From Citrobacter sp. Res13-Sevr-PEB04-36 (GTDB taxonomy: Bacteria; Pseudomonadota; Gammaproteobacteria; Enterobacterales; Enterobacteriaceae): a DNA stretch of 64,000 bases. Shown here piece by piece: positions 28,383 through 38,729 of this stretch. The position numbers and the translations under genes were made by a program. The notes under the pieces are model-generated. The model had not been told where the DNA came from and made no database searches. It saw only the letters and a program-made list of their open reading frames with translations. The stretch lies in NCBI RefSeq assembly GCF_015672735.1, contig NZ_JADABY010000014.1:62001-126000 (forward strand). Reading direction: 5' to 3'. Every line of letters starts with the position of its first letter. Position 1 is the first letter of the stretch.

Positions 28383-30593
28383 CTACCCTTTCCGTAACAA
28401 CCGCAGCGCGTTGGCAGTCACCAGTACCGTAGCCCCTGTATCAGCCAGCACAGCCAGCCACAATCCAGTTATCCCCAGCAGCGTAGTTATCAGGAAAATT
28501 CCCTTCAGGCCCAGCGCAATGGCAATGTTCTGGCGAATATTGGCGTGAGTCGCGCGCGCCAGTTGGATCATTTGCACCAGACCGCGCAGGCGGTTATGGG
28601 TCAGGGCGGCATCGGCGGTCTCCAGCGCGACGTCGGTGCCGCTTCCCATCGCAATACCAATTGTGGCCGCTTTCATTGCCGGCGCGTCGTTAATCCCGTC
28701 TCCAACCATCGCCAGCGGGGACTGTTGATTCAGGCTGGTCACTACCCGAACTTTATCCTCCGGTAGCAGGCCAGCTTTGAATTCCAGCCCCAACTCACCG
28801 GCAATTGCTGCCGCCGCACGTGGGTTATCGCCGGTCAGGATCACGCCTTTTACGCCCAACTGATGAAGCTCGTTGATGGCGGTCAGGGCGTCATCACGCA
28901 GCGTATCCTGTAAGGCCAGCACGCCGAGCACCGCATCGTTTTGCAGCACCAGTACCACCGTTTGTCCGGCGTTTTCCAGTTCACTAATCTGCCCGGCAAA
29001 AGCTTCGGCAGGCTGTTTGCCCGCTGCGCAAATTAGTATCCGCTCGCCGTTGACCTGAGCTTCAATACCGGAACCCACCAGCGCCCGCTGCGCTTGTGCT
29101 GCCGGGATGGTTAATTCGCGGGTCTGCGCTTCATGGACAATCGCCTGAGCCAGCGGGTGCGTGGCACCTTGCTCAACCGCTGCCGCCAGCGCCAGCAGTT
29201 CGGACTCGCTGATACCGCTCGCCGGATGAATCGCCGTCACGCGCGGTTTACCCACGGTCAGGGTACCGGTTTTATCGAAAGCTACCTGAGTGACTCTGCC
29301 TAATTGCTCCAGCGCGGCTCCGCCTTTAATCAACGCCCCACGCCGTGCCGCTGCCGCCAGCCCGGAGGTGATTGCGGCAGGCGTTGAAATCACCAGCGCA
29401 CACGGGCAGCCAATCAACAGCAGCGTCAGCCCTTTATAAATCCACTCCTGCCAGGAGGCGGCAAACAGCAGCGGAGGGACGAGAGTGACCAGCAGGGCGA
29501 TCGCCATGATGGCCGGGGTATAAATGCGGCTGAAGCGGTCAATAAATCGCTCTATCGGGGCCCGACGCTCTTCGGCTTCTTCTATCAGCTTCAGGATGCG
29601 GTCAATGGCGCTGGCGCCTGGTTCAGACAGGACTTCCAGCGTGACAAGGCGGTCAACGCTGGTGGCGCCCGCCGGGACTTTATCGCCCGTGGCGCGTTCG
29701 ACAGGAATGGATTCGCCGGTCAGGGCGCTTTCATCAAAGCTGGCAAAGCCGGAGACCAGTTTGCCATCGGCGGGTAAGCGCCCACCTGCGGCCACTTCGA
29801 TCACGTCGCCGGGCTGGAGGCTGTTAATGGCCACCTCTTCGCGCTCGCCATTGCGCAGGCGGACTGCGGTTTCGGGTTTTAGCGCCATCAGCGCGCTGAC
29901 CCCTTTGCGCGCGCGGCTGGCGGCCCATCCTTCCAGGCGTTCGCCAATTAAAAATAGCAGCAGTACCATCGCGGCTTCCGCCGTGGCACCAATAAACAGT
30001 GCGCCAATGGCGGCGACGCTCATTAACGTTTCAATGGCAAAGTAGCTGCCGGTTTTCATCAGACGCAGCGCCTGACGGGCAATGGGATACAGCCCGACCA
30101 GCGTCGTGGCAATAAACGCCATCTGATCAAAGGGATGATTGAACTGCTCCAGCCCCCAGCTAATCGCCATCATGACGATGAGCGCGATCAGCGGCAGATT
30201 TTCTTTAAACCGCGACTCGGGTACGGCTTCCGGTGCTTGCTCATCGCGCAGGGTGTAGCCCGCTTTTTGCACCGCATTTTCTATGTTCTGGCGAATATCG
30301 GCCCCGGCATCGACCACCAGTTTTTCGGTAGCGAACAGCACCTGAACCTGGTTGACGCCGCTGACCTGGCGGACCGCATTTTCAACTTTACGCGCGCAGG
30401 CGGCGCAATCCATGCCTGAGACTTTCCAGGTATAGCGCGTGCCGTCCACCGTATTGGATACGGGGGTGGGTGAGGGTGCGGCTGTGGAGCAACGGCCATC
30501 ACTGCAGCAGTCATCAATCTTCTGCGGCGCAGGTGTGAGCTTGAATGAAGAAAATTGTGGGGCTTTTTTGCCATTGGTATCGGGCGTCGACAT
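28383..30593 (-). CDS. zntA: ZntA, Zn2+/Cd2+/Pb2+ exporting P-type ATPase
   Basis: A 736-residue P1B-2 ATPase. After a Cys-rich N-terminal tail ('DDCCSDGRCS') comes an HMA domain with GMDCAAC (Cys63-Cys66). The core contains TGES, the membrane CPC motif ('IGCPCALVIS'), DKTGT and GDGINDAP. It exports zinc, cadmium and lead. I chose ATG 30593, which gives the family N terminus MSTPD; the longer frame runs back through the promoter. A ZntR-type promoter directly precedes it. Confidence 0.96.
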   Translation of the reverse strand: MSTPDTNGKKAPQFSSFKLTPAPQKIDDCCSDGRCSTAAPSPTPVSNTVDGTRYTWKVSGMDCAACARKVENAVRQVSGVNQVQVLFATEKLVVDAGADIRQNIENAVQKAGYTLRDEQAPEAVPESRFKENLPLIALIVMMAISWGLEQFNHPFDQMAFIATTLVGLYPIARQALRLMKTGSYFAIETLMSVAAIGALFIGATAEAAMVLLLFLIGERLEGWAASRARKGVSALMALKPETAVRLRNGEREEVAINSLQPGDVIEVAAGGRLPADGKLVSGFASFDESALTGESIPVERATGDKVPAGATSVDRLVTLEVLSEPGASAIDRILKLIEEAEERRAPIERFIDRFSRIYTPAIMAIALLVTLVPPLLFAASWQEWIYKGLTLLLIGCPCALVISTPAAITSGLAAAARRGALIKGGAALEQLGRVTQVAFDKTGTLTVGKPRVTAIHPASGISESELLALAAAVEQGATHPLAQAIVHEAQTRELTIPAAQAQRALVGSGIEAQVNGERILICAAGKQPAEAFAGQISELENAGQTVVLVLQNDAVLGVLALQDTLRDDALTAINELHQLGVKGVILTGDNPRAAAAIAGELGLEFKAGLLPEDKVRVVTSLNQQSPLAMVGDGINDAPAMKAATIGIAMGSGTDVALETADAALTHNRLRGLVQMIQLARATHANIRQNIAIALGLKGIFLITTLLGITGLWLAVLADTGATVLVTANALRLLRKG

Positions 30594-30630
30594 GGCATCC
30601 TCCGGTTGATAATCATTTCGTATTAACCGG

Positions 30631-30662
30631 AGGATACACTCTGGAGTCGACTCCAGAGTCAA
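30631..30662 (-). promoter_or_regulatory. zntA promoter with ZntR operator
   Basis: On the minus strand TTGACT (30662-30657) and TATCCT (30636-30631) form -35 and -10 boxes with a 20-bp spacer. The spacer holds a perfect 22-bp palindrome (half-site ACTCTGGAGTC, 30638-30659). The long spacer with an internal dyad is the mark of MerR-family control, here by ZntR, whose gene is elsewhere. Confidence 0.95.
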
Positions 30663-30668
30663 GCGTTT

Positions 30669-31295
30669 TTAAAGATACAACGAACGCACAATCAGGAAAT
30701 GTCCGGCGAAGTAGCAGGCGGCGGCAATGGCGTTATCGGCGCGGAAGCGGCGACGATAATGACTACCCAGCCAGACAATGTTGCCGATGAACAGCAATGC
30801 AGCCCCCATAAATGCCGACAGCGCCGGGGCGGTTGGGCGGAAGAACCACAGTTCGCCAGCCATCCAGACCATCATCAGGGTGATACCGATAAAGGTGCAG
30901 ATGGCGATACGCAGCTCTTCCAGTCGCGTCCAGATGACGGCGATCAGCAGGGCACCCAATACCAGCAGTACCAGTGGAAGAGGCCAGAAGAACGACATCG
31001 TCATTTGGCTGGCGAAATAGATGGTATAGAGCAAATGCGACAGGAAAAATGCGCCCACGGCGTACAGCAGGCGTTGACGCGGCAACAGCGTCAGCGCATC
31101 GCCGAGCAGCGAGGCCAACAGGCCGGCCAGCACCAGATAGCTGATGGCGTTAAACATCGGCGCCTGCCAGGCCAGCAGCAACAGCAGCAATAACGTCAGG
31201 GGTTTAAAGACCCAGCGTTGCCAGGTGGGACCACGATAGGAGGCATCCACAAACAGCCATGCGGAAAGACAAACAGCGATAAACGACCAAAGCAT
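30669..31295 (-). CDS. yhhN: YhhN, TMEM86-type membrane protein
   Basis: A 208-residue protein with about eight short membrane spans, in the YhhN/TMEM86 family. The mammalian members are lysoplasmalogenases; the bacterial function is unproven. It is transcribed toward the zntA promoter; its stop is 6 bp from the -35 box. Confidence 0.9.
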   Translation of the reverse strand: MLWSFIAVCLSAWLFVDASYRGPTWQRWVFKPLTLLLLLLLAWQAPMFNAISYLVLAGLLASLLGDALTLLPRQRLLYAVGAFFLSHLLYTIYFASQMTMSFFWPLPLVLLVLGALLIAVIWTRLEELRIAICTFIGITLMMVWMAGELWFFRPTAPALSAFMGAALLFIGNIVWLGSHYRRRFRADNAIAAACYFAGHFLIVRSLYL

Positions 31296-31436
31296 CTTAG
31301 TTCCTTGAATTCGTTATTTTTTCGTAGGCGGGGTGCCTACGGCTCTTCTGTCCAGTGTAGAGGTCGATACCGCCAGATGACAACACCATAACAGGCAGGG
31401 TATGCTTATTTCCGCATTTTCTGATGGGTTAATAAA

Positions 31437-31796
31437 ATGAGTAAGCCACCCCTTTTTTTCATTGTTATCATTGTCTTAATCGTTGTTGCCGCGTCGTTTC
31501 GCTTTGTCCAGCAGCGCCGGGAAAAAGCGGATAATGATGCCGCGCCACTGGTGCAAAAGCAGGTTGTGGTGAGCAATAAGCGGGAAAAACCGCTGAATGA
31601 CCGACGTTCGCGCCAGCAGGAAGTGACCCCAGCGGGTACCAGCATGCGTTATGAAGCGAGCTTTAAGCCACTTAGCGGGGGAATGGAGCAGACGTTTCGT
31701 CTGGACGCACAGCAGTATCATGCGTTAACGGTCGGCGATAAAGGCACGCTGAGTTACAAAGGGTCGCGCTTTGAGGGGTTTAGCGCGCAACCGTAG
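31437..31796 (+). CDS. yhhM: YhhM, DUF2500 membrane-anchored protein
   Basis: A 119-residue protein with one N-terminal membrane helix ('PLFFIVIIVLIVVAASF') and a soluble C-terminal domain containing 'GDKGTLSYKGSRFEGF'. DUF2500 has no assigned function. It is divergent from yhhN, and a REP unit follows it. Confidence 0.9.
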   Translation: MSKPPLFFIVIIVLIVVAASFRFVQQRREKADNDAAPLVQKQVVVSNKREKPLNDRRSRQQEVTPAGTSMRYEASFKPLSGGMEQTFRLDAQQYHALTVGDKGTLSYKGSRFEGFSAQP

Positions 31797-31803
31797 TGGA
31801 ATT

Positions 31804-31836
31804 GGCCGGATAAGGCGTTAGCCGCCCTCCGGCATC
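31804..31836. repeat. REP unit between yhhM and yhhL
   Basis: GGCCGGATAAGGCG paired with GCCGCCCTCCGGC in the short gap between convergent genes. Confidence 0.8.
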
Positions 31837-31840
31837 ACTA

Positions 31841-32116
31841 TTATTTCTTCAACTGCGTTTTAATTTTCTTCTGCCACACCAGCAACTCAAACACGCCGAA
31901 CAGAAAAATACGGATTTTCTCGCCGCTGGTCATCTGCGGGCCATCTTTCGGCATGGTTGATTTCAACAGCGCCAGTTGCATGCCGTGCATCAGTACCATA
32001 AACACCAGCGCCACGTTAACGAAGATATTGAGCGGGCGCGGGAAGGGCTGGAAAAGATTGAGCAGTAAGAATGCCCAGACGCACAGCATCAGCAGGCGTC
32101 CCAGGTTAATCAGCAT
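31841..32116 (-). CDS. yhhL: YhhL, DUF1145 small membrane protein
   Basis: A 91-residue protein with two or three membrane segments ('LLMLCVWAFLLLNLF', 'VNVALVFMVLMHGMQLALL', 'IFLFGVFELLVW'). Function unknown. I chose ATG 32116, which gives the usual length and overlaps the end of rsmD by 11 bp, suggesting translational coupling; a longer upstream frame inside rsmD is rejected. Confidence 0.88.
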   Translation of the reverse strand: MLINLGRLLMLCVWAFLLLNLFQPFPRPLNIFVNVALVFMVLMHGMQLALLKSTMPKDGPQMTSGEKIRIFLFGVFELLVWQKKIKTQLKK

Positions 32117-32702
32117 GGTGTTCTCCTTGTGCTTCACGTTGATACAGGCGATAGGCAACCTGGCCGGCGACTTTTTCGCGATACAACGACCAGTTAACCG
32201 GAACCGGTGGCAGGCCGTTTTCGACTTCGCTCTCAACGTAAATATACGCCTCGTTTGCCAGCCAGCCATTTGTTTCCAGAAGCGTTAATGTGTCTTCCAG
32301 TAATCCTTTACGAAACGGCGGGTCAACAAACACCACATTATGCGGCGACCCCGTCTGCGCCAGAAACGCCAGCGTATTGGTGTTGACGACGCGGGCATGA
32401 TTGGCCTTCAGGGTGACGAGATTTTTTTGTAGTTGCTGAGACACCGCCCGATCCATTTCCAGAAGCGTTGCGCCTGCGGCATAACGGGAGAGTGCTTCCA
32501 GTCCCAGCGCACCGCTGCCAGCAAAGCAGTCCAGGCACTGGGCATCGACCATCATTGGTGCCAGCCAGTTAAACAACGTTTCACGGACACGGTCAGTGGT
32601 TGGTCGCAGACCCGGGCTGTCCGGAACCGGGAGTTTACGGCCGCGCCATTGCCCGCCAATAATGCGGATCTGGCCGCTGCCTGAGTGATTCGGTTTTTTC
32701 AT
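32106..32702 (-). CDS. rsmD: RsmD, 16S rRNA G966 N2-methyltransferase
   Basis: A 198-residue SAM-dependent methyltransferase with the N-terminal basic patch 'GQIRIIGGQWRGRKL', the SAM loop 'LDCFAGSGALGLEALSRYA', and the catalytic DPPF motif in 'VVFVDPPFRKG'. It methylates G966 of 16S rRNA in the small subunit. It is divergent from ftsY, with an ERIC element between them. Confidence 0.94.
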   Translation of the reverse strand: MKKPNHSGSGQIRIIGGQWRGRKLPVPDSPGLRPTTDRVRETLFNWLAPMMVDAQCLDCFAGSGALGLEALSRYAAGATLLEMDRAVSQQLQKNLVTLKANHARVVNTNTLAFLAQTGSPHNVVFVDPPFRKGLLEDTLTLLETNGWLANEAYIYVESEVENGLPPVPVNWSLYREKVAGQVAYRLYQREAQGEHHAD

Positions 32703-32761
32703 TTCTATTATTGCTCAATCCGCAGGTGACGTGTCATTCCAGGCGGTGATGTGAGTTAAGT

Positions 32762-32886
32762 TAACCCGTCGCCTTTCAAGTTACCTCTTCGTTGGCTGCA
32801 CTTACTCACCCGAATCACTTACTAAAGTAAGCTCATCGGTATTCGTGCGCTTGCTGCCTTGACGTAACTCGAAATTCATTGGGTAT
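32762..32886. repeat. ERIC element upstream of ftsY
   Basis: A near full-length (125 bp) ERIC/IRU repeat: TAACCCGTCGCCTTTCAAG at one end, 'CTTACTAAAGTAAGCTC' in the central palindrome, 'GCTTGCTGCC' and 'TTGGGTATA' at the other end. It fills most of the rsmD-ftsY gap; the ftsY start is 90 bp further on. Confidence 0.9.
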
Positions 32887-32976
32887 AAGTGATAGACTAT
32901 TTCATCATTTTTTTAGCTGCTATGTACATAGCGTTGACGCTGTGCCATGAAGCAACAGCGGGGAGTGTAGTCGCAA

Positions 32977-34494
32977 ATGGCGAAAGAGAAAAAACGTGGC
33001 TTTTTTTCCTGGCTGGGCTTTGGTCAAAAAGAGCAGGCACCGGAAAACGAGACAGAATTAAAAAACGAAGAACAACAAAAGGTTGCAGAAGAATCTGCCG
33101 TCGTTGAGGAACAGCCGCGCGCACAGGAAACCCATAGCGAAGCCGAAACGGAGGCCTTTGCGGCTGAAGTCGTAGAAGTCACAGAACAGGTTGCAGAAAT
33201 CGAAAAACTGCAGCCTGAGCCGGAACCTGTGGTCGAGCAACCGCAGCCGGAGGTTGAACCGGTTGTTGAAGCCCCTGCGCCAACGGCGGTTATCGAACAC
33301 GAAGAGTTACCGCTGCCGGAAGAAGTAAAAACCGAAGAAATTTCGCCAGAAGAATGGCAGGCCGAAGCGGAAACCGTTGAAATTGTTGAAGCGGTTGAAG
33401 AAGAAGCGGAAAACGAACCGCAGCTGACCGACGAAGAACTGGAAGCGCAGGCGCTGGCTGCTGAAGCGGCAGAAGAAGCCGTCATGGTTGTGCCGGTAGA
33501 AGAACCAGTCGTAGAAGAACCTGCTGTAGAAGAGCCAGCAGAAGAGGCGGTACAGGAGCAGGAGAAACCGACGAAAGAGGGCTTCTTTGCGCGTCTGAAA
33601 CGCAGCCTGCTAAAAACCAAAGAAAACCTCGGTTCCGGATTTATCAGTCTGTTCCGCGGTAAAAAGATCGACGATGATCTGTTTGAGGAGCTGGAAGAGC
33701 AGTTGTTGATCGCCGATGTGGGGGTAGAAACCACCCGGAAGATCATCGCCAACCTGACAGAAGGGGCCAGTCGCAAGCAGCTTAAAGATGCTGAAGCGCT
33801 GTACGGTCTGCTGAAAGATGAAATGGGCGAGATTCTGGCGAAGGTTGATGAGCCGCTGAACGTCGAAGGTAAAACGCCGTTTGTTATCTTAATGGTTGGC
33901 GTCAACGGCGTGGGTAAAACCACCACCATTGGCAAGCTGGCGCGTCAGTTCGAGCAGCAGGGCAAATCGGTGATGCTGGCAGCGGGAGATACCTTCCGTG
34001 CGGCGGCGGTCGAGCAACTGCAGGTCTGGGGCCAGCGTAACAACATTCCGGTGATTGCTCAGCATACCGGCGCAGATTCCGCGTCCGTTATCTTTGATGC
34101 CATCCAGGCGGCGAAGGCGCGTAACGTTGACGTGCTGATCGCCGATACCGCAGGTCGCTTGCAGAACAAAGCGCATCTGATGGAAGAATTGAAAAAAATC
34201 GTTCGCGTGATGAAAAAGCTCGACGAAGATGCGCCGCATGAAATTATGCTGACCCTTGACGCCAGCACCGGGCAGAATGCCATAAGCCAGGCCAAACTGT
34301 TCCATGAAGCGGTGGGTTTGACCGGTATTACCCTGACCAAGCTGGACGGTACGGCGAAAGGTGGGGTAATTTTCTCGGTTGCCGACCAGTTTGGCATCCC
34401 TATCCGCTACATCGGTGTGGGCGAACGTATCGAGGATTTACGTCCGTTTAAAGCGGGCGATTTTATAGAGGCACTTTTTGCCCGAGAGGATTAA
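32977..34494 (+). CDS. ftsY: FtsY, signal recognition particle receptor
   Basis: A 505-residue SRP receptor GTPase. The N-terminal A domain (about 1-205) is acidic with Val/Glu/Pro repeats (VEEPVVEEPAVEEPAEE). The NG domain follows: G1 'GVNGVGKTTT' (about 308-317), 'DTFRAAAVEQL', 'DTAGR' and 'TKLDGTAKGG'. It docks ribosome-SRP complexes at the inner membrane for SecYEG. It is first in the ftsY-ftsE-ftsX operon; ftsE starts 2 bp after the stop. Confidence 0.97.
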   Translation: MAKEKKRGFFSWLGFGQKEQAPENETELKNEEQQKVAEESAVVEEQPRAQETHSEAETEAFAAEVVEVTEQVAEIEKLQPEPEPVVEQPQPEVEPVVEAPAPTAVIEHEELPLPEEVKTEEISPEEWQAEAETVEIVEAVEEEAENEPQLTDEELEAQALAAEAAEEAVMVVPVEEPVVEEPAVEEPAEEAVQEQEKPTKEGFFARLKRSLLKTKENLGSGFISLFRGKKIDDDLFEELEEQLLIADVGVETTRKIIANLTEGASRKQLKDAEALYGLLKDEMGEILAKVDEPLNVEGKTPFVILMVGVNGVGKTTTIGKLARQFEQQGKSVMLAAGDTFRAAAVEQLQVWGQRNNIPVIAQHTGADSASVIFDAIQAAKARNVDVLIADTAGRLQNKAHLMEELKKIVRVMKKLDEDAPHEIMLTLDASTGQNAISQAKLFHEAVGLTGITLTKLDGTAKGGVIFSVADQFGIPIRYIGVGERIEDLRPFKAGDFIEALFARED

Positions 34495-34496
34495 CA

Positions 34497-35165
34497 ATGA
34501 TTCGCTTTGAACATGTCAGCAAGGCCTATCTCGGTGGGAGACAAGCGCTGCAGGGAGTCACATTCCATATGCAGCCTGGCGAGATGGCGTTTCTGACCGG
34601 CCACTCCGGTGCGGGGAAAAGTACCCTGCTGAAGCTGATCTGTGGGATTGAACGGCCCAGCGCCGGGAAAATTTCCTTCAGCGGGCATGACATTAGCCGT
34701 TTGAAAAACCGTGAAGTGCCGTTTCTGCGTCGCCAGATCGGCATGATTTTTCAGGATCACCATCTGCTGATGGATCGAACCGTTTTTGACAACGTGGCGA
34801 TCCCGCTGATTATCGCGGGTGCCAGCGGGGACGATATTCGTCGCCGCGTGTCAGCGGCACTGGACAAGGTCGGGCTGCTGGACAAAGCGAAGAACTTCCC
34901 GATTCAACTCTCCGGCGGTGAGCAGCAGCGTGTGGGGATTGCCCGTGCGGTGGTGAATAAACCAGCGGTACTGCTGGCGGATGAACCGACCGGGAACCTC
35001 GATGACGCGTTGTCGGAGGGTATCTTACGCCTGTTCGAAGAGTTCAACCGCGTCGGGGTTACGGTATTAATGGCGACGCACGACATTGGGCTGATCTCCC
35101 GTCGTTCCTATCGCCAGATGGTCCTGAGCGACGGACACCTGCATGGAGGCCTGGCGCATGAATAG
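34497..35165 (+). CDS. ftsE: FtsE, cell-division ABC ATPase
   Basis: A 222-residue ABC ATPase: Walker A 'GHSGAGKST', signature 'LSGGEQQRV', Walker B '[12 protein letters not shown]'. With FtsX it forms a divisome complex that regulates the EnvC-amidase system for septal cell-wall splitting. It overlaps ftsX by 8 bp. Confidence 0.97.
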   Translation: MIRFEHVSKAYLGGRQALQGVTFHMQPGEMAFLTGHSGAGKSTLLKLICGIERPSAGKISFSGHDISRLKNREVPFLRRQIGMIFQDHHLLMDRTVFDNVAIPLIIAGASGDDIRRRVSAALDKVGLLDKAKNFPIQLSGGEQQRVGIARAVVNKPAVLLADEPTGNLDDALSEGILRLFEEFNRVGVTVLMATHDIGLISRRSYRQMVLSDGHLHGGLAHE

Positions 35166-36216
35166 ACGTGACGCTATCAATCAAATCAAACAGTTCGGCG
35201 GGCGACTGGACCGTTTTCGTAAATCTGGCGGTGCGCCGGGCGACGGGGGACGTAACGCGCCGAAGCGGGCAAAATCCTCGCCAAAGCCGAACTCACGTAA
35301 AACCAACGTCTTTAACGAGCAGGTGCGCTATGCGTTCCAGGGCGCGTTACAGGACCTGAAAAGCAAGCCGCTGGCGACATTCCTGACGGTGATGGTGATC
35401 GCCATCTCCCTGACGCTGCCGAGCGTGTGTTACATGGTCTATAAGAACGTAAACCAGGCGGCAAGCCAGTATTATCCGTCCCCGCAGATCACCGTGTATC
35501 TACAGAAAACGCTGGATGATGACGCGGCGGCGCGGGTGGTTGGACAATTGCAGGCCGAGCAGGGCGTGGAGAAAGTGAATTATCTTTCCCGTGACGATGC
35601 ACTGGGTGAATTCCGTAACTGGTCTGGTTTTGGCGGTGCGCTGGATATGCTGGAAGAGAACCCGCTGCCGGCCGTGGCGGTCGTTATCCCAAAACTGGAT
35701 TTCCAGGGCACGGAGTCGCTGAACACGCTGCGTGACCGGGTGGCACAAATCAACGGTATTGATGAAGTACGCATGGATGACAGCTGGTTTGCGCGGCTGG
35801 CGGCGTTGACAAGTCTGGTGGGGCGCGTATCGGCGATGATTGGCGTGCTGATGGTGGCCGCAGTGTTCCTGGTCATCGGTAACAGTGTGCGTCTGAGCAT
35901 TTTTGCCCGTCGCGATACCATCAACGTACAGAAACTGATTGGCGCAACGGATGGATTTATCCTGCGACCGTTCCTCTACGGTGGGGCACTGCTTGGCTTT
36001 TCGGGCGCTTTTCTGTCACTGATTTTGTCAGAAATTTTGGTGATGCGCCTGTCGTCAGCGGTCACCGAAGTGGCACAAGTTTTTGGAACTAAGTTTGATA
36101 TCAACGGCTTATCATTCGACGAGTGCCTGCTGCTCCTGCTGGTGTGCTCAATGATTGGCTGGGTGGCAGCCTGGCTTGCCACGGTCCAACATTTACGCCA
36201 CTTTACCCCTGATTAA
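35158..36216 (+). CDS. ftsX: FtsX, cell-division membrane protein
   Basis: A 352-residue type VII ABC-superfamily membrane protein with four spans: one after a basic cytoplasmic N terminus ('[23 protein letters not shown]'), a periplasmic domain that recruits EnvC, and three at the C terminus. I chose ATG 35158, overlapping the end of ftsE, which gives the family length; the upstream in-frame ATG 35143 lies deeper in ftsE. Confidence 0.96.
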   Translation: MNRRDAINQIKQFGGRLDRFRKSGGAPGDGGRNAPKRAKSSPKPNSRKTNVFNEQVRYAFQGALQDLKSKPLATFLTVMVIAISLTLPSVCYMVYKNVNQAASQYYPSPQITVYLQKTLDDDAAARVVGQLQAEQGVEKVNYLSRDDALGEFRNWSGFGGALDMLEENPLPAVAVVIPKLDFQGTESLNTLRDRVAQINGIDEVRMDDSWFARLAALTSLVGRVSAMIGVLMVAAVFLVIGNSVRLSIFARRDTINVQKLIGATDGFILRPFLYGGALLGFSGAFLSLILSEILVMRLSSAVTEVAQVFGTKFDINGLSFDECLLLLLVCSMIGWVAAWLATVQHLRHFTPD

Positions 36217-36470
36217 AAAATCTCTGGTATAATCTTTCCCTGCACTGAGTAGTTCGCTCTGCAGGGAAAGAGTCCCTGTTGTCTCTTCCCGGCGTATTCA
36301 TCGTGATGTCACATTTTGTGCGTAATGTATACACAATACGACATGGAACTTGTGGATAAAATCACTGTCTGATAAAAGATTGAATGATATTCTCGTTGCT
36401 CATAAGCTCTGGCATGGTTGTTGCTGTCGATTTTTCAACGCGCCAGATGATATAGATTGAGAGGATTTGA
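36217..36470 (+). promoter_or_regulatory. rpoH promoter region with a DnaA box
   Basis: This 254-bp gap corresponds to the region that holds several rpoH promoters in E. coli. TGTGGATAA at 36351-36359 is a DnaA box (TTATCCACA on the minus strand), and DnaA is known to act on E. coli rpoH transcription. A hairpin-like 'CCCTGCA...TGCAGGG' (36238-36265) just after ftsX may terminate the fts operon. Individual promoter boxes were not assigned. Confidence 0.6.
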
Positions 36471-37325
36471 ATGACCAAAGAAATGCAAAATTTAGCTTTA
36501 GCCCCTGTTGGTAACCTGGAGTCTTACATCCGGGCTGCAAACGCGTGGCCGATGTTGTCGGCTGACGAGGAGCGGCTACTTGCTGAAAAGCTGCATTACC
36601 AGGGCGATCTGGAAGCAGCTAAAACGCTGATCCTGTCTCACCTGCGCTTTGTTGTTCATGTTGCTCGTAACTATGCGGGCTATGGCCTGCCGCAGGCGGA
36701 TCTGATTCAGGAAGGTAATATCGGCCTGATGAAAGCCGTGCGCCGTTTCAACCCGGAAGTGGGTGTGCGCCTGGTGTCTTTCGCTGTGCACTGGATCAAA
36801 GCTGAGATCCACGAATACGTTCTGCGTAACTGGCGTATCGTGAAAGTCGCGACCACCAAAGCGCAGCGTAAGCTGTTCTTTAACCTGCGTAAAACCAAGC
36901 AGCGTCTGGGCTGGTTTAACCAGGATGAAGTTGAAATGGTCGCTCGCGAGCTGGGAGTTTCCAGCAAAGACGTCCGCGAAATGGAATCCCGTATGGCGGC
37001 GCAGGACATGACGTTTGACATGTCTTCGGACGACGAGTCCGACAGCCAGCCGATGGCACCGGTACTGTACCTACAAGATAAATCGTCTAACTTCGCTGAC
37101 GGCATTGAAGACGATAACTGGGAAGAGCAGGCGGCCAACAAATTGACTCACGCGATGGAAGGTCTGGACGAACGTAGCCAGGACATCATCCGTGCCCGTT
37201 GGCTTGACGAAGATAACAAGTCGACGTTGCAGGAACTGGCCGATCGTTACGGTGTTTCGGCTGAACGTGTGCGTCAGCTTGAAAAGAACGCCATGAAAAA
37301 ATTGCGCGCGGCAATCGAAGCGTAA
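36471..37325 (+). CDS. rpoH: RpoH, heat-shock sigma factor (sigma-32)
   Basis: A 284-residue sigma-70 family factor with region 2 ('[34 protein letters not shown]'), the RpoH box ('[15 protein letters not shown]', about residues 131-145) and region 4 helix-turn-helix ('[27 protein letters not shown]'). It directs transcription of chaperone and protease genes. The 5' coding region is known to fold as an RNA thermosensor in E. coli. Confidence 0.98.
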   Translation: MTKEMQNLALAPVGNLESYIRAANAWPMLSADEERLLAEKLHYQGDLEAAKTLILSHLRFVVHVARNYAGYGLPQADLIQEGNIGLMKAVRRFNPEVGVRLVSFAVHWIKAEIHEYVLRNWRIVKVATTKAQRKLFFNLRKTKQRLGWFNQDEVEMVARELGVSSKDVREMESRMAAQDMTFDMSSDDESDSQPMAPVLYLQDKSSNFADGIEDDNWEEQAANKLTHAMEGLDERSQDIIRARWLDEDNKSTLQELADRYGVSAERVRQLEKNAMKKLRAAIEA

Positions 37326-37373
37326 TCTTCCCGTCGACCTGATGAGACGGTCGAGTCTGGAAATGTGAATAAA

Positions 37374-37399
37374 CCCTGGATGCAAATCCGGGGTTTTTT
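37374..37399 (+). terminator. rpoH terminator
   Basis: CCCTGGAT (37374-37381) pairs with ATCCGGGG (37386-37393) with one G-U, followed by six T, 48 bp after rpoH. Confidence 0.85.
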
Positions 37400-37514
37400 G
37401 TTTTTATCTCTCCCCTCCATTCTGATAACGCGCCCTGCGTTTTCCTCTTTTTGTCATAAACTTGTTATTCGGATGTCAAATTAGCTATTCCAAAATAATA
37501 AAAATCGGGTATGT

Positions 37515-37536
37515 TTTAGCAGAGTATGCTGCTAAA
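37515..37536 (+). promoter_or_regulatory. Hairpin in the livJ leader
   Basis: TTTAGCAG (37515-37522) pairs with CTGCTAAA (37529-37536) about 90 bp before the livJ start. No T-run follows, so it is not a simple terminator. It may be a leader structure or a protein site such as Lrp; this is not shown. The rest of the 300-bp rpoH-livJ gap is AT-rich promoter region. Confidence 0.4.
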
Positions 37537-37624
37537 GCACGGGTAGCTATCCAATAATCGAAATAAAGTGCTGAACAACAACATCACAACACACGTAATA
37601 ACCACAATAATGGGGATTGTCAGG

Positions 37625-38728
37625 ATGAATATGAAGGGTAAAGCGTTATTGGCAGGATGTATCGCCCTGTCTTTGAGCAATATGACCTTTGCTAAGGATA
37701 TTAAAGTTGCCGTCGTCGGCGCGATGTCGGGTCCGGTGGCGCAGTATGGCGACCAGGAATTTACCGGTGCAGAACAGGCGATTGCAGACATTAACGCCAA
37801 AGGTGGCGTGAAAGGTGACAAGCTGGTCGTGGTGAAATACGACGATGCGTGTGACCCGAAACAGGCAGTAGCGGTCGCCAACAAAGTGGTTAACGACGGG
37901 ATTAAATACGTTATCGGCCACCTGTGCTCATCTTCCACTCAGCCAGCGTCTGATATCTACGAAGATGAAGGCATTTTGATGATCACCCCTGCTGCAACCG
38001 CGCCGGAACTGACCGCACGTGGTTATAACCTGGTGATGCGTACTACCGGCCTGGACTCTGACCAGGGGCCAACTGCCGCCAAGTATATTGTTGAAAAAGT
38101 GAAGCCGAAACGCATTGCCATCGTTCACGACAAGCAGCAGTACGGCGAAGGTCTGGCGCGCTCTGTGCAAGACAACCTCAAGAAAGCGAATGCTGACGTA
38201 GTGTTCTTTGACGGTATCACTGCCGGTGAGAAAGACTTCTCTACCCTGGTGGCGCGTCTGAAGAAAGAGAACATCGATTTTGTTTACTACGGTGGCTATC
38301 ACCCGGAGATGGGGCAAATCCTGCGCCAGGCGCGTGCCGCTGGCCTGAAAACCCAGTTTATGGGACCAGAAGGGGTGGCGAACGTGTCGCTGTCTAACAT
38401 CGCTGGTGAATCGGCGGAAGGCTTACTGGTGACCAAGCCGAAGAACTATGACCAGGTTCCGGCGAACAAACCGATCGTGGATGCTATTAAGGCCAAGAAA
38501 CAGGATCCAAGCGGCGCGTTTGTGTGGACCACCTACGCTGCGCTGCAATCATTGCAGGCCGGTCTGAACCATTCCGACGATCCGGCTGAAATTGCCAAAT
38601 ACCTGAAAGCAAACTCTGTTGAAACGGTGATGGGGCCGCTGTCCTGGGATGCGAAGGGTGACCTGAAAGGCTTCGAGTTTGGCGTGTTTGACTGGCATGC
38701 TAACGGTACGGCAACCGACGCGAAGTAA
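37625..38728 (+). CDS. livJ: LivJ, Leu/Ile/Val periplasmic binding protein
   Basis: A 367-residue type I periplasmic binding protein: signal peptide (residues 1-23, ending TFAK) and a two-lobe ligand domain with the disulfide pair in 'DDACDPKQ' and 'IGHLCSSST'. It binds leucine, isoleucine and valine for the LivHMGF transporter. I chose ATG 37625, preceded by GTCAGG and giving the family length; an upstream in-frame start adds 19 unrelated residues. It is about 80% identical by eye to LivK downstream. Confidence 0.96.
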   Translation: MNMKGKALLAGCIALSLSNMTFAKDIKVAVVGAMSGPVAQYGDQEFTGAEQAIADINAKGGVKGDKLVVVKYDDACDPKQAVAVANKVVNDGIKYVIGHLCSSSTQPASDIYEDEGILMITPAATAPELTARGYNLVMRTTGLDSDQGPTAAKYIVEKVKPKRIAIVHDKQQYGEGLARSVQDNLKKANADVVFFDGITAGEKDFSTLVARLKKENIDFVYYGGYHPEMGQILRQARAAGLKTQFMGPEGVANVSLSNIAGESAEGLLVTKPKNYDQVPANKPIVDAIKAKKQDPSGAFVWTTYAALQSLQAGLNHSDDPAEIAKYLKANSVETVMGPLSWDAKGDLKGFEFGVFDWHANGTATDAK

Positions 38729-38729
38729 T

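Noticed and set aside
33024-33935. 303-codon minus-strand frame opposite ftsY
   Set aside because: It is Ser/Thr-rich low-complexity sequence, the mirror of the Glu/Val/Pro-rich A domain of FtsY; no ribosome-binding site or known domain.
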